Shown here: piece after piece, positions 1 through 8,815 of the stretch
Layout: the number at the start of each line of letters is the position of its first letter
How positions within the stretch are numbered: the stretch's first letter is position 1
Assembly: GCA_963677325.2 (NCBI GenBank)
Contig: CAXXGM010000008.1
Span: 186,001 to 250,000 of the forward strand
Direction of reading: 5' to 3'
Source of the DNA: G963677325 sp963677325
Lineage (GTDB): Bacteria > Bacteroidota > Bacteroidia > Bacteroidales > Prolixibacteraceae
DNA: 64,000 nucleotides
The notes under the pieces: model-generated
What the model was told of the DNA's origin: nothing
Database searches by the model: none
What the model saw: the letters and a program-made list of their open reading frames with translations, nothing else
Position numbers and translations under genes: made by a program

Positions 1-350
1 CAATAAATGAAAGCAAAGAGACAAGGATGATGTTCTTTTCCAATGGCCGGCTTTTTTCAAATAAATTTAACCGGCAAGGAGATAAATTTAAAGTTATTCC
101 TTCAGGTTTCGATCCCGTTTCAAATATTACCTTCGGTAATAAGGATTTTTTTATTAATGCAGTTAATTATCTTTGTGACGATTCAGGGCTGATGGAACTA
201 AGGTCACGGACCATGCAAATCAGACTTCTTGATAAAGTAAGGCTCCGGGAGGAAATTCTGCTATGGCAGGTTATCAATGTTATAGCTCCGGTTTTACTTA
301 TTTTATTGGCTGGAATTATTTTTTGGTTTTATCGTCATCGAAGAGATTAA
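1..350 (+). CDS. gldG: GldG, C-terminal end (cut by window edge)
   Basis: The frame is open from the first bases of the window to the stop at 350, so only the last ~115 residues are seen. They hold the conserved stretch FGNKDFFINAVNYLCDDSG, then a Lys/Arg-rich segment, and a final membrane helix (about 20 residues, WQVINVIAPVLLILLAG) followed by a short basic tail. This matches the C-terminus of GldG, the substrate-binding/auxiliary part of the GldA-GldF-GldG ABC transporter needed for gliding in Bacteroidota. The neighbour dnaN fits, since gldFG and dnaN are often adjacent in this phylum. The ATG at 27 is internal, not the start. Confidence 0.8.
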   Translation, partial: INESKETRMMFFSNGRLFSNKFNRQGDKFKVIPSGFDPVSNITFGNKDFFINAVNYLCDDSGLMELRSRTMQIRLLDKVRLREEILLWQVINVIAPVLLILLAGIIFWFYRHRRD

Positions 351-506
351 TACTTTGGAACTTTGCAAAAAATGATCTTTTCCTATTGTAAAACAATTGA
401 ATCTTTGTAAATTCGTCACTTTGTGTAAAAGCAAATCTGAAGATTAATAAGTCAATAAAAACGAAATATAAATTTTTAATAGTAAATCTAACTAAAGCAA
501 TAATCC

Positions 507-1634
507 ATGAGATTTGTCGTTTCAAGTACGGAATTACTGAAGCATCTTAATGCGATCAGCAGGGTAATCAGCAGTAAAAATACACTACCTATTCTCGATA
601 ACTTTTTATTTAAGCTCGAAGAGAATGTTTTAACCATTACTGCATCAGATCTGGAGACAACGCTTATCACTAAGGTTGATCTTGAAAACTCATCTGAAGA
701 TGGTTTGGTGGCCATTCAGGCAAAGATTCTGCTTGATACTTTAAAGGAATTTCCTGAACAGCCTTTGACTTTCAACATAGATCTTGAATCGATGAGTGTT
801 GATATTCTTTCAGCAAACGGGAAATTCTCAATTACCGGTCAAAATGGTGAAGACTTTCCGGTTTTGCCAGCTTTAAATGAGAATAAACATTCTGTCGTCG
901 TTTCTCATGATGTATTGTTGTCAGGAATCAACAAAACTCTCTTTGCAACAGCGGATGATGAACTGCGTCCTGTAATGAATGGTATTTTTATTGAACTCTC
1001 TCCGGAGGAGATGACTTTTGTTGCATCCGATGCTCATAAGCTTGTGCGATATAAACGTACAGATGTAAAGTCTGATGATCTTTCATCCTTCATCCTTCCG
1101 AAGAAGCCTGCATCTTTACTTAAGAATCTGCTTCCTCGCGAAGAGGCTGACGTTCAGCTTGAGTTTGATGATAAAAATGCTTTCTTTACTTTGAATGGTT
1201 TTAAAGTAATATGTCGGCTGGTTGAAGGGAAATATCCTGCTTATAATTCTGTCATACCAACCAACAATCCTAACGAACTGATAGCCGATCGAGTTGAATG
1301 TTATACAACATTGAAGCGGGTTTCTGTTTTTGCAAATCAGGCAAGCAATCTGGTCCGACTGAAATTAACACCCACCGAAATGATCGTTTCCGCTCAGGAT
1401 ATTGATTTTGCTATATCTGCAGTGGAAACAATTAAATGTGAATACACGGGTAACCCAATGGAAATTGGATTTAAATCAACATTCTTAGTTGAAATCCTTT
1501 CAAATTTATCATCTTCAGAGGTAAAAATTAAACTTTCAGATCCTTCAAGAGCCGGACTTTTGCTTCCGGTCGAAAAGGAGAATGAACATGAAGATATCCT
1601 CATGTTATTAATGCCAATGATGATAAATGCATAA
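507..1634 (+). CDS. dnaN: DNA polymerase III beta subunit (sliding clamp)
   Basis: The 375-residue product has the length and three-domain repeat of bacterial beta clamps. The N-terminus MRFVVSSTELLKHLNAISRV, the middle DELRPVMNGIFIEL and the region AQDIDFAISAVETIKCEYTG are family signatures. The C-terminus ends LLMPMMINA, close to the usual hydrophobic-MPM tail that lines the partner-binding pocket. The protein encircles DNA and tethers polymerase III and repair enzymes. It lies 156 bp after gldG and ahead of an exonuclease gene on the same strand. That arrangement suits replication, though co-transcription is only inferred. Confidence 0.98.
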   Translation: MRFVVSSTELLKHLNAISRVISSKNTLPILDNFLFKLEENVLTITASDLETTLITKVDLENSSEDGLVAIQAKILLDTLKEFPEQPLTFNIDLESMSVDILSANGKFSITGQNGEDFPVLPALNENKHSVVVSHDVLLSGINKTLFATADDELRPVMNGIFIELSPEEMTFVASDAHKLVRYKRTDVKSDDLSSFILPKKPASLLKNLLPREEADVQLEFDDKNAFFTLNGFKVICRLVEGKYPAYNSVIPTNNPNELIADRVECYTTLKRVSVFANQASNLVRLKLTPTEMIVSAQDIDFAISAVETIKCEYTGNPMEIGFKSTFLVEILSNLSSSEVKIKLSDPSRAGLLLPVEKENEHEDILMLLMPMMINA

Positions 1635-1675
1635 AACAGTAAACAGTAAACAGTAAAAATCAGTGAACAGTGAGC
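1634..1675. repeat. Heptamer direct repeat, AAACAGT
   Basis: Starting in the dnaN stop codon region there are three perfect copies of AAACAGT, followed by degenerate 7-bp copies (AAAAATC, AGTGAAC, AGTGAGC). It is one of several short-period intergenic arrays in this window. No function is visible. Confidence 0.7.
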
Positions 1676-1738
1676 GCCGTTTGCTGATTAATGTTACTCT
1701 TTAGTGTAATCCGTCCAAATTCGTTTAATTGTACTTTA

Positions 1739-2548
1739 ATGAAATTGAATCTCAAAAATCCCCTTGTGTTTCTTGATCTTGAAACTACCGGGATCAATAT
1801 TGCTTTAGACCGTATTGTTGAAATTGCTTTGTTGAAAATCCATCCTGACGGGAGGGAAGAGGAAAAGCATCAGCTTATCAATCCCGGAATTCCGATCCCC
1901 GCGGAAGCCTATTCCGTTCATGGCATTTCGGATGAGGATGTTAAAGATGCCCCTTCTTTTAAAGAAGTAGCAAAAATCTATGCTAAATTTATTGAAGGCT
2001 GTGATTTGGCAGGATTTAATTCCACAAGATTTGACATACCTCTTCTGACTGAAGAATTCCTGCGAGTTGGCCTTGACCTTGATCTCAAGAAGCATAAGTT
2101 TGTTGACGTTCAGGTGATTTATCACCGGATGGAGAAACGCACCCTTTCTGCCGCATATAAATTCTATTTGTCAAAAGATCTTGAAAATGCTCATAGTGCC
2201 ATGGCTGATACAAGGGCTACCTATGAAGTACTTAAAGCTCAGCTTGATAAATATGATGGCATTGAATTCAATGAATTTGGCAAAAAAACTGTACCTGTAC
2301 AAAATAATATAGAAGCCCTGGCCGGATTCTCCGCTTTTGATAAATGTGTTGATTTTGCCGGACGTATCGTATATGACGAGCACAATGTCGAGATTTTTAA
2401 TTTTGGAAAACATAAAGGAAAGCCTGTTGAAAAAGTACTTAAGGAAGAACCTGGTTATTTTGCCTGGATGATGCAGGGAGAATTTCCGCTTTATACCAAG
2501 AAGATTTTGACTGCTATTAAGTTGCGGGAGCTTACCAAAAAGAATTGA
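1739..2548 (+). CDS. 3'-5' exonuclease, DEDDh family
   Basis: From the start at 1739 (MKLNLKNPLVFLDLETTG) the protein has 269 residues. An in-frame ATG at 1691 adds 16 residues without family character, so 1739 is preferred. The DEDDh exonuclease core is clear: FLDLETTGIN carries the first Asp and Glu, AGFNSTRFDIPLL the second Asp, and HSAMADTRATYEV the catalytic His and last Asp. After residue ~210 a second domain (FNFGKHKGKPVEKVLKEEPGYF) resembles the DUF3820-type tail found on such exonucleases. It probably acts on DNA ends in proofreading or repair, like a stand-alone polymerase III epsilon subunit. The exact substrate is unknown. Confidence 0.9.
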   Translation: MKLNLKNPLVFLDLETTGINIALDRIVEIALLKIHPDGREEEKHQLINPGIPIPAEAYSVHGISDEDVKDAPSFKEVAKIYAKFIEGCDLAGFNSTRFDIPLLTEEFLRVGLDLDLKKHKFVDVQVIYHRMEKRTLSAAYKFYLSKDLENAHSAMADTRATYEVLKAQLDKYDGIEFNEFGKKTVPVQNNIEALAGFSAFDKCVDFAGRIVYDEHNVEIFNFGKHKGKPVEKVLKEEPGYFAWMMQGEFPLYTKKILTAIKLRELTKKN

Positions 2549-2607
2549 TCAATAGAAAAAGATCGGATTACATGTTTATTGTTATTGATTACTCATCTAT
2601 TCAGAGG

Positions 2608-2640
2608 TTCGTGTAATTCGTTTAAATTCGTGAAATTTGT
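2608..2640. repeat. Degenerate TTCGTGAAA-type repeat ahead of the FAH gene
   Basis: Four copies of a 9-10-bp unit (TTCGTGTAA, TTCGTTTAAA, TTCGTGAAA, TTTGTACAA) end directly at the start codon at 2644. The same wording recurs at 1716-1730, 8018-8047, 15510-15580 and 59208-59240. In three cases it sits right at a gene start. Confidence 0.6.
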
Positions 2641-2643
2641 ACA

Positions 2644-3255
2644 ATGAAAATTATCTGTATAGGCCAGAATTATCTCAAGCATATTAAGGAACTTAATCAT
2701 GCTGTTCCAGATGAACCGGTATTCTTCATGAAGCCTGACAGCGCTTTGTTGCTTTCAAAAAAAGACTTTTATAAACCTGGATTTTCGAATGACCTTCACT
2801 ATGAGATCGAACTGGTTTTAAAAATCAATAAGCTGGGAAAGAGCATTGAAGAACGTTTTGCAAACCGCTATTATGATGAGATTGGATTGGGAATCGACTT
2901 TACAGCACGTGATGTTCAACGGGAACTTTCTAAAAAAGGGCTGCCCTGGGAGAAAGCAAAAGCGTTTGATTCATCCGCGGTTCTAGGTGATTTTATTCCA
3001 AAGGAACAACTGGGTGATTTAAATAATATTGATTTTTCTCTCAGAAAAAACGGAGAAATCGTTCAGCATGGCAACTCCAATGATATGCTATTCAAGTTTG
3101 ATACCATTATTTCGCACGTATCGCAGTTTGTAACCCTTAAAATAGGCGATCTGATCTATACCGGAACCCCTTCAGGTGTCGGTCCTGTTCAGATCGGCGA
3201 CTATCTTGAAGGCTTTATCGGCGACAAGAAGATATTGGAATGCCATGTAAAGTAA
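2644..3255 (+). CDS. Fumarylacetoacetate hydrolase (FAH) family protein
   Basis: The 203-residue product is a single compact FAH domain of the short type. Characteristic segments are EPVFFMKPDSALL, HYEIELVLKI (metal-binding acidic residues), GIDFTARDVQRELSKKGLPW with EKAKAFDSSAVLG, and the C-terminal DLIYTGTPSGVGPVQIGDYLEG. Members with this core include acylpyruvate hydrolases, oxaloacetate decarboxylases and 2-hydroxyhepta-2,4-diene-1,7-dioate isomerases, and they use Mg or Mn. The sequence alone does not separate these. It is the last gene before a strong terminator hairpin at 3280. Confidence 0.92.
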   Translation: MKIICIGQNYLKHIKELNHAVPDEPVFFMKPDSALLLSKKDFYKPGFSNDLHYEIELVLKINKLGKSIEERFANRYYDEIGLGIDFTARDVQRELSKKGLPWEKAKAFDSSAVLGDFIPKEQLGDLNNIDFSLRKNGEIVQHGNSNDMLFKFDTIISHVSQFVTLKIGDLIYTGTPSGVGPVQIGDYLEGFIGDKKILECHVK

Positions 3256-3279
3256 ATAATGATTCTTCTTCGTGGCAGC

Positions 3280-3323
3280 ATATCCGGTAAATAAAGTGAA
3301 GCTTCATTTACCGGATATTTTTT
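3280..3323 (+). terminator. Rho-independent terminator after the FAH gene
   Basis: A perfect 13-bp stem (ATATCCGGTAAAT, 3280-3292, with its complement at 3306-3318) is followed by six T. The loop itself contains the palindrome GAAGCTTC, so the hairpin can extend further. It lies 25 bp after the FAH stop. Confidence 0.9.
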
Positions 3324-3431
3324 AGGTCTTCGATCCCATTTGCTCTTTATACTTTCTCCTTACATTTTTTTCATTTATTGAAGCATATTCAACTATATTA
3401 ACTGAATATCTCCCCGGTACTCTCATAATAT

Positions 3432-3486
3432 CTTCTTTGGTCTTTCTGCGGACTATCTGTTGACTTTCTGTTGACATTATGTTGAA
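3432..3486. repeat. 11-bp period array, TNTCTGTTGAC type
   Basis: Units start at 3432, 3443, 3454, 3465 and 3476: CTTCTTTGGTC, TTTCTGCGGAC, TATCTGTTGAC, TTTCTGTTGAC, ATTATGTTGAA. The last four are in exact 11-bp register. It lies in the 573-bp gap between the FAH terminator and the PfkB gene. The rest of that gap (3324-3431 and 3487-3828) shows no gene or strong structure. Confidence 0.7.
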
Positions 3487-3828
3487 AATACATTAAAAAG
3501 TCACTTTCAATTCTACCAATAGACCTTTTGAAGATCATCTCTGGTAATGCTTTTTTGTAGTGATCGTAAGTCCATTAATAAGTATGATACAGATCGAACG
3601 ATTTTTTGGGTTCATTAAAAGCCCGGTTTTTTAACAGAATCATCAATTATAAGTATATTTGGAGGCGGTAATTAAACAAGGGCCTGAATACTATTTCTAC
3701 CTGAGATCTCACTACAAATTCGATGAAATAAATGTTCGGATTTTCATTATGAGCTTGTGTCCGGATCTTGTGTATTCTTCGTGAAAATCAGTCTGTTTTG
3801 TTATCAGAAATTGTGGTAAATCCGATTA

Positions 3829-5070
3829 ATGACTAAATATTTCCGTATGAAAAAAGATCAAATTATTATTTCGGGTACAGGTTGTGCACTGGCTGATTTT
3901 CTTTATACAGACATCCGGTTTGATAGTCCGGCATTTATGAAATATCGATCACTAAGTGCAGGAGATGGAGGGTTGACTCCTGGCAAACTTGTCTTTACTG
4001 AAGATCTTGAGACATTTGCCGGTGTTCCTTTTCCTCAAGTCATAGCAGAGATCACCGATAACAGCAACGCTGATTCTTTTAATATTGGCGGACCTGGGTT
4101 GGTATCCCTTATTCATGCTGCCCAAATGCTGGAAGATGAAAATGCAGTGGTCTGCTTTTATGGAGGAATAGGGAAAGATGAAACAGCACGAAAAATTTTA
4201 TCACTGGTTCAAAAGACTCCGCTAAATATTTCCAATTACAACATCACCGGTGACAAAGCCTCGCCTTTCACGGATGTATTATCCGATCATACTTACGACA
4301 ATGGTCATGGCGAGAGAACCTTTGTCAATAATATTGGAGCAGCCTGGGACTATTCTCCGGAATACCTGAACGAAGATTTCTTTAAATCCGATATTGTTTG
4401 TTTTGGCGGAACGGCTCTCGTTCCTCCGATTCATCAGAATCTTACTGGTCTTCTAAACAGGGCCAAACAAAATAACTGCATCACGATTGTCAACACGGTT
4501 TATGACTTTCTGAACGAGAAAAAATCACCCGGGGAGCGCTGGCCTCTTGTTGACAGCAACGAAGATTTCAAGCTGATTGACTTGCTGATTATGGACAAGG
4601 AAGAGGCCTTTAGAATCAGCGGAGAGCGTTCGCTTGATGCTTCTGCCGCTTTCTTTATGAAATCAGGAGTACCGTCTTTTGTTATTACCAATGGCGCTGA
4701 AAATGTTTTGGCATACTCAAATGGTGGATTTTTCCGCAGTCAGGATCTTGTATACCTGCCTGTATCGGGTAAGGTGAAAAATGATCTGAACTCATTAATC
4801 CGCAAAGATGGCGATACAACAGGCTGCGGAGATAATTTTGCAGGGGGAATGATCGCATCAGTGGCCAAACAATTGAGGAATTCTGAAAGGGGTGATTTTG
4901 ACCTGATCGAAGCTTTATGCCTTGGGATCACATCCGGGGGGGTGGCTTGTTTTTACAAGGGTGGCACTTACTTTGAACAAACAAAGGGCGAGAAAACAAA
5001 ACTTATCAAAACGTATTACGAAGATTATTTAATTCAGATAGGAAAAAATGAAACTTGGGAAGCAAAATAA
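3829..5070 (+). CDS. PfkB-family carbohydrate kinase
   Basis: The 413-residue product has the ribokinase-like fold. The N-terminal strand IIISGTGCALADFLY, the substrate region NIGGPGLVSLIHAAQML, the middle DLLIMDKEEAFRISGE and the C-terminal signature DTTGCGDNFAGG are visible. The last holds the catalytic Asp; the family more often has TGAGD, so Cys replaces Ala here. It phosphorylates a sugar, polyol or nucleoside with ATP, but the substrate cannot be read. The gene overlaps the mannitol-1-phosphate dehydrogenase-like gene by 23 bp, which suggests coupled translation and a shared polyol or hexose substrate. An alternative start is the ATG at 3847. Confidence 0.88.
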   Translation: MTKYFRMKKDQIIISGTGCALADFLYTDIRFDSPAFMKYRSLSAGDGGLTPGKLVFTEDLETFAGVPFPQVIAEITDNSNADSFNIGGPGLVSLIHAAQMLEDENAVVCFYGGIGKDETARKILSLVQKTPLNISNYNITGDKASPFTDVLSDHTYDNGHGERTFVNNIGAAWDYSPEYLNEDFFKSDIVCFGGTALVPPIHQNLTGLLNRAKQNNCITIVNTVYDFLNEKKSPGERWPLVDSNEDFKLIDLLIMDKEEAFRISGERSLDASAAFFMKSGVPSFVITNGAENVLAYSNGGFFRSQDLVYLPVSGKVKNDLNSLIRKDGDTTGCGDNFAGGMIASVAKQLRNSERGDFDLIEALCLGITSGGVACFYKGGTYFEQTKGEKTKLIKTYYEDYLIQIGKNETWEAK

Positions 5071-6280
5071 AGCAGTTGTTCTTGGTGCGGGGAAAATAGG
5101 CCGTTCGTTTATTGGCCAGCTCCTCAGCCGCGGGGGATATGAAGTAGTTTTTGTTGACGCTGATCTTAAATTAATAGAGGAGCTCAACCGTCGCAATAAT
5201 TATAATGTAATCATTAAAGCAGAGAAAGAGGAAATTCTGCACATTGAAAATGTCAGGGGCGTTTCAGTATTTGATGTGGAAAAAGCATCGGACGAAATAG
5301 CCGGCGCTTCGATTATGGCCGTCTGTGTAGGGCTGAACAATATACCTAAAGTCGTTCCGTTACTTTCAAAGGGATTGTTGAAGAGATATCAACAGGATAA
5401 GAATAATGCTCTTGACATTATACTGGCGGAGAATTTAAGGGATGCAGCTGATTTTTTCAGGGAAAGATTGATCGATAATCTTCCTGCAGACTATCCTCTG
5501 AATGATTTGGTGGGTTTGGTTGAAACAAGTATCGGGAAAATGGTTCCGATTATGAGACAGGAAGATCTTGAGGAAGATTTCCTCCAGGTATTTGCTGAAA
5601 AATACAATCAACTTATTCTTGATAAAAAGGCTTTCAAAAATGCTATACCTGCGATAGAGGGTTTAGCTCCAAAGGAAAATATGAAAGCCTGGGTTGACCG
5701 GAAGTTGTTTATTCATAATCTCGGGCATGCTGCCACCGCTTACCTTGGCTATTTGTACGATCCTTCCTTTACCTGTATTTATGAACCTTTGGCTGTTCCT
5801 GAAATCTATAAACAGGTAAGGGAGACGATGCTCCAGTCGGCGCAGATTTTAATGAAAAAGTATCCGGGCGAATTTACCCTGCAGGCGCTTACCGAGCATG
5901 TAGACGACCTTCTTTCAAGGTTTCAGAACAAATACCTTGGTGATACCATTTTCAGGGTGGGATGTGATTTATTCAGAAAGCTATCTGCACAGGATCGTTT
6001 AGCCGGGGCTATTCATCTTGCTCTTGAATTGAATCTTCCTTATGACAAGATAATGTTTGCTCTTGTTTGTGGCTGTCATTTCCGGGCAACGGATCAAAAA
6101 GGAGAGTTGCTGCCCAGGGATATAGAATTCAGTCATTTATATGAAAAGGGAATTCAGTCAATTCTGACTCAGGTTTGTGGATTCAACGAATTGAACAGCC
6201 AGGATCTTATTCTTGAAGCCGGGAAACTTGATAGGAATCTGAAACAGGAAACCTTCCGCAGCCAGCTGGCCACGTATTAA
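5048..6280 (+). CDS. Mannitol-1-phosphate 5-dehydrogenase-like oxidoreductase
   Basis: The 410-residue product starts with a Rossmann motif (AVVLGAGKIGRSFIGQLL) and has the two-domain layout of long-chain mannitol dehydrogenases. AENLRDAADFFRERL, VETSIGKMVPIM and the C-terminal catalytic region DRKLFIHNLGHAATAYLGYL (conserved Lys, Asn and His) fit MtlD. It would interconvert fructose 6-phosphate and mannitol 1-phosphate with NAD(H). Lengths near 380 are usual, so it is slightly long. It overlaps the kinase gene upstream, and no PTS permease is visible. A kinase plus phosphate-dehydrogenase route for mannitol or a related polyol is plausible but inferred. Confidence 0.87.
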   Translation: MKLGKQNKAVVLGAGKIGRSFIGQLLSRGGYEVVFVDADLKLIEELNRRNNYNVIIKAEKEEILHIENVRGVSVFDVEKASDEIAGASIMAVCVGLNNIPKVVPLLSKGLLKRYQQDKNNALDIILAENLRDAADFFRERLIDNLPADYPLNDLVGLVETSIGKMVPIMRQEDLEEDFLQVFAEKYNQLILDKKAFKNAIPAIEGLAPKENMKAWVDRKLFIHNLGHAATAYLGYLYDPSFTCIYEPLAVPEIYKQVRETMLQSAQILMKKYPGEFTLQALTEHVDDLLSRFQNKYLGDTIFRVGCDLFRKLSAQDRLAGAIHLALELNLPYDKIMFALVCGCHFRATDQKGELLPRDIEFSHLYEKGIQSILTQVCGFNELNSQDLILEAGKLDRNLKQETFRSQLATY

Positions 6281-6370
6281 TGCTGACGTTTTTTATGTAG
6301 TAAAATAACCTGAGATGGGTCTAAGCAATGGATAAGTTGATGCTTGTTTCTTGAGTATTAATTTTATTTT

Positions 6371-6517
6371 GATAACCTGATCTCTTAAAACAACACCTCA
6401 GTAGATGGGATTGATTTTACCCCTTACCAACCTTATTACCTAATTTAATCAGGTAATGAGGTTGATTTTTCTCCCTCGACCATTTCTACTAAGGTGTTTT
6501 CGACAGATTAGGTTACC
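6371..6517 (+). mobile_element. 147-bp element with inverted ends, family 2 (copy A)
   Basis: It begins GATAACCTGATCTCTTAAAA and ends with the inverted complement CGACAGATTAGGTTACC. The inner arms ACACCTCAGTAGA and CTACTAAGGTGTTTT also pair. A central palindrome is built on ATTACCTAATTTAATCAGGTAAT. A second, same-orientation copy lies at 58935-59080 with about 80% identity by eye. No coding capacity is present, so it resembles a miniature inverted-repeat element or a conserved folded RNA or DNA element. Confidence 0.65.
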
Positions 6518-6557
6518 CATTCATTAGGCTGAACTCACGTTAAAATAAGATTAAAAG

Positions 6558-6786
6558 AGGGTGTTCCGAAAGCTAAAAAAATAAACAAATCCAGAAAAGA
6601 GATTAGCAATTTTAGAAATCTTTATCCCTTGCCGTCAGCTTTAGCTGACGGTGTAAATTGCTTTTTTATTTGGCTTTAGCCACATTTCACTTAGCAAAAA
6701 TGTGGCTAAAGCCAAATATTTTTTAGCCTTGTACCGTCAACTAAAGTTGACGGCAATGGATCGGAAACAGACTTTTTGGACATCCT
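6558..6786. mobile_element. Hairpin cluster with imperfect inverted ends (MITE-like)
   Basis: The ends AGGGTGTTCCGAAAG (6558) and CTTTTTGGACATCCT (6772) are imperfect inverted repeats, 11 of 15 matching. Inside are three hairpins: CCGTCAGCT/AGCTGACGG (6632-6651), a 20-21-bp perfect stem around TTTGGCTTTAGCCACATTT (6668-6717), and CCGTCAACT/AGTTGACGG (6734-6753). There is no open frame. With copy A of family 2 it fills most of the 598-bp gap at 6281-6878. Confidence 0.5.
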
Positions 6787-6878
6787 TTTTTTTTATGCTC
6801 CATTCTTCGGTATTCAAGATGCAATTACCCTGATTATACGATCGTAGTTCGTAATTCGTAATTTCTCACATCAGCACA

Positions 6879-8000
6879 TCAACCTATCAGCACATCGGCT
6901 GTGGCTTTCGCTTCCGATTTTAAGGCTTTCAATCTTCTGTTTGCCAGATATTTTCTGACCGGAATATCGTAAAGTTTCATAATAGCGTAGGCGAACCCGA
7001 CCAGGAGAATTGTTCCAGCGATAACAACAAATGTTAACTCAGCAGGACTGGGTTTGTAAATGGTTAAATAGCTGCCAAACATCCAAATGGCTGCATAATG
7101 CGACATATAAAGCGGGTAGGATATTTGGCCCGAGAACTCGCAAAGTTTTCTTGATGCTGACGATAGGTTTGATCCGGCCCCTAATGAGACAAGTAACGGA
7201 AAATAGAACAATACAATGGTCAATTCTGTAATCCAGTTCGTTTTTAGAAAAGGAAAGAAGAATGCAAATGATAACAGTATGGCCAGACCGATGAACCCAA
7301 GCCGATTCTTTATAATCCAATTACAGCGGTAGATCAGCAGGCCTGCTAAAAATGAGTAGAAAACACGGGCGCCACCATGCCAGAAGTTGGCGCCTGTCCA
7401 ACCGCCCAGGAGATTCCCGGCCCCAAATCCAACCGAACAGAGCAGGACAGCGGCAATAATCGCCAGAACAATCAAAATCCGGCGGCTAACTTTACAAAGT
7501 ATGAACGCATAGAAAATATTGGCCACATATTCCCAAAATAAAGACCAGGAAGGAGCATTGAACCCGAATAAATTAAAAGAACGGTCAGACATTACCGGAA
7601 ACGGAATCAGAAAGACTGAACACGCGAAAAGCAGAATTAGCCGGCCAGTGCTATAATCTCCCGAATGGCTTGAGAATGGATCGAACAGAAAACCCAACAG
7701 GCCTAAAAGTGCTCCCATAAACACCATCGGATGAAGTCTTATCAGCCTCGATTTGAAAAATTCCATAACACCCATTTCTCCAATGCGGTTGTCGTAAGCG
7801 TATCCTATAACAAATCCGGAAAGACAGAAGAAAAAGTCGACAGCTAAAAATCCGTGTCCAATGAAATTTATACTGGGATCGGTAAAAATCCATTCCATAA
7901 AGTGGAAAACTACAATAGCCAACGCAGCAATCCCTCTTAATCCATCAAGTATCTCGAAATGTTGACGGGTTTTCAGAACTGTGGAAGATATGTTTTTCAT
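6879..8000 (-). CDS. Membrane acyltransferase, acyltransferase-3 family
   Basis: The 373-residue product opens with the family hallmark EILDGLRGIAALAIVVFHFMEW, followed by GFLAVDFFFCLSGFVIGYAYD and FFKSRLIRLHPM. The first holds the conserved His and the last the RxxR/P motif. About ten hydrophobic segments follow, ending in a basic cytoplasmic tail. Such integral membrane enzymes move acetyl or other acyl groups onto sugars, lipids or glycans. The acceptor is not predictable. The last codons run into a degenerate ATCAGCAC octamer repeat on the plus strand. The next minus-strand gene upstream (8077-8721) is a secreted protein; a link is not shown. Confidence 0.9.
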   Translation of the reverse strand: MKNISSTVLKTRQHFEILDGLRGIAALAIVVFHFMEWIFTDPSINFIGHGFLAVDFFFCLSGFVIGYAYDNRIGEMGVMEFFKSRLIRLHPMVFMGALLGLLGFLFDPFSSHSGDYSTGRLILLFACSVFLIPFPVMSDRSFNLFGFNAPSWSLFWEYVANIFYAFILCKVSRRILIVLAIIAAVLLCSVGFGAGNLLGGWTGANFWHGGARVFYSFLAGLLIYRCNWIIKNRLGFIGLAILLSFAFFFPFLKTNWITELTIVLFYFPLLVSLGAGSNLSSASRKLCEFSGQISYPLYMSHYAAIWMFGSYLTIYKPSPAELTFVVIAGTILLVGFAYAIMKLYDIPVRKYLANRRLKALKSEAKATADVLIG

Positions 8001-8076
8001 TATAAGTTAAAAGAAATTTCACGAATTAAGGACGAATTTACACGAATCATTGATCATTAACCATTGTCATTAACCA

Positions 8077-8721
8077 TTATCTATTTACTGGTTTTGCATC
8101 TACTTCAATCCAGTCGAGCCTTGAACAGGCAATGCTTCCGCCTCCTGTCATAAGGTCGGTAAAACCGATTTCATCCACTTTAGACAAATCGGGATTGGGA
8201 ACGACTCGTCCTTCTATAATTTTTTTAATGTCGAGAGCCCGCCAGTTAATTTCTGCAATATTAAATTCAAATATTTTCCAGTCTTTGGAAGGTCCTGCGA
8301 ACTGATCACTGATCAGCCATTTCCCGTCTGCAAGTCTAAGGATGATATATAAGTTACGTAATCCGGCCTGTTCGGATCTCCACCTGATTTTGGCAAAACT
8401 GCTCAGATCTGCATAGGCTTTCTTGTTTTTCAGCGTGAATGCCCAGTTGCCCTGGCACAATCCCGACCAAACATAATAAGGATCATCTGCAGGTTTGTCA
8501 TGATGGCTTTTCTTGATGCTGTCGCAGCCGGGGCCATATATTCCCATGATAAGATCGGGATTGGCGATGTGAGCCTGGGTAATGGGATAGGCGGCGGGTA
8601 TTTCTTTGAAATCTTCACGGAAGAATAGGGAAGGCCTGTACTGGGAGAAACTTTTATCAGCAGAAAGAGATACAACAATTACAAAGAAAGTTTTTATTAT
8701 CGTTCTGGTCAGTTTATTCAT
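8077..8721 (-). CDS. Secreted protein of unknown function
   Basis: The 214-residue product has an N-terminal signal peptide (hydrophobic residues ~9-24, ending in SFSQ). The mature part reads as one beta-rich domain starting LFFREDFKEIPAAYPIT, with HHDKPADDPYYVWSGLC, KIRWRSEQAGLRNLYIILRL and GGGSIACSRLDWIEV. I recognise this as a conserved domain of secreted or sugar-related proteins in Bacteroidota and Planctomycetes but know no assigned activity. A jelly-roll, carbohydrate-binding type of fold would fit. Three Cys residues could form disulphides in the periplasm. It should not be called an enzyme on this evidence. Confidence 0.75.
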   Translation of the reverse strand: MNKLTRTIIKTFFVIVVSLSADKSFSQYRPSLFFREDFKEIPAAYPITQAHIANPDLIMGIYGPGCDSIKKSHHDKPADDPYYVWSGLCQGNWAFTLKNKKAYADLSSFAKIRWRSEQAGLRNLYIILRLADGKWLISDQFAGPSKDWKIFEFNIAEINWRALDIKKIIEGRVVPNPDLSKVDEIGFTDLMTGGGSIACSRLDWIEVDAKPVNR

Positions 8722-8748
8722 TATGGTTAATGGTTAATGATTTATGTC

Positions 8749-8815
8749 CCATCCTTCCATTCTTTCATTCTTTAATTCCTTCATTCTTTAATTCTTTAAT
8801 TCTTTAATTCTTTAA
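8749..8815. repeat. Octamer repeat TTCTTTAA overlapping the end of the adenosine kinase gene
   Basis: ATTCTTTC/ATTCTTTA units precede four near-perfect TTCTTTAA copies. The array continues into the 3' end of the minus-strand kinase gene and encodes its last residues (IKELKN). A TGGTTAA heptamer repeat lies just before it at 8722-8737. Confidence 0.65.

Noticed and set aside
1691..1738. Upstream start of the exonuclease
   Set aside because: The added 16 residues do not resemble the family, and the DEDDh domain begins right after the ATG at 1739.
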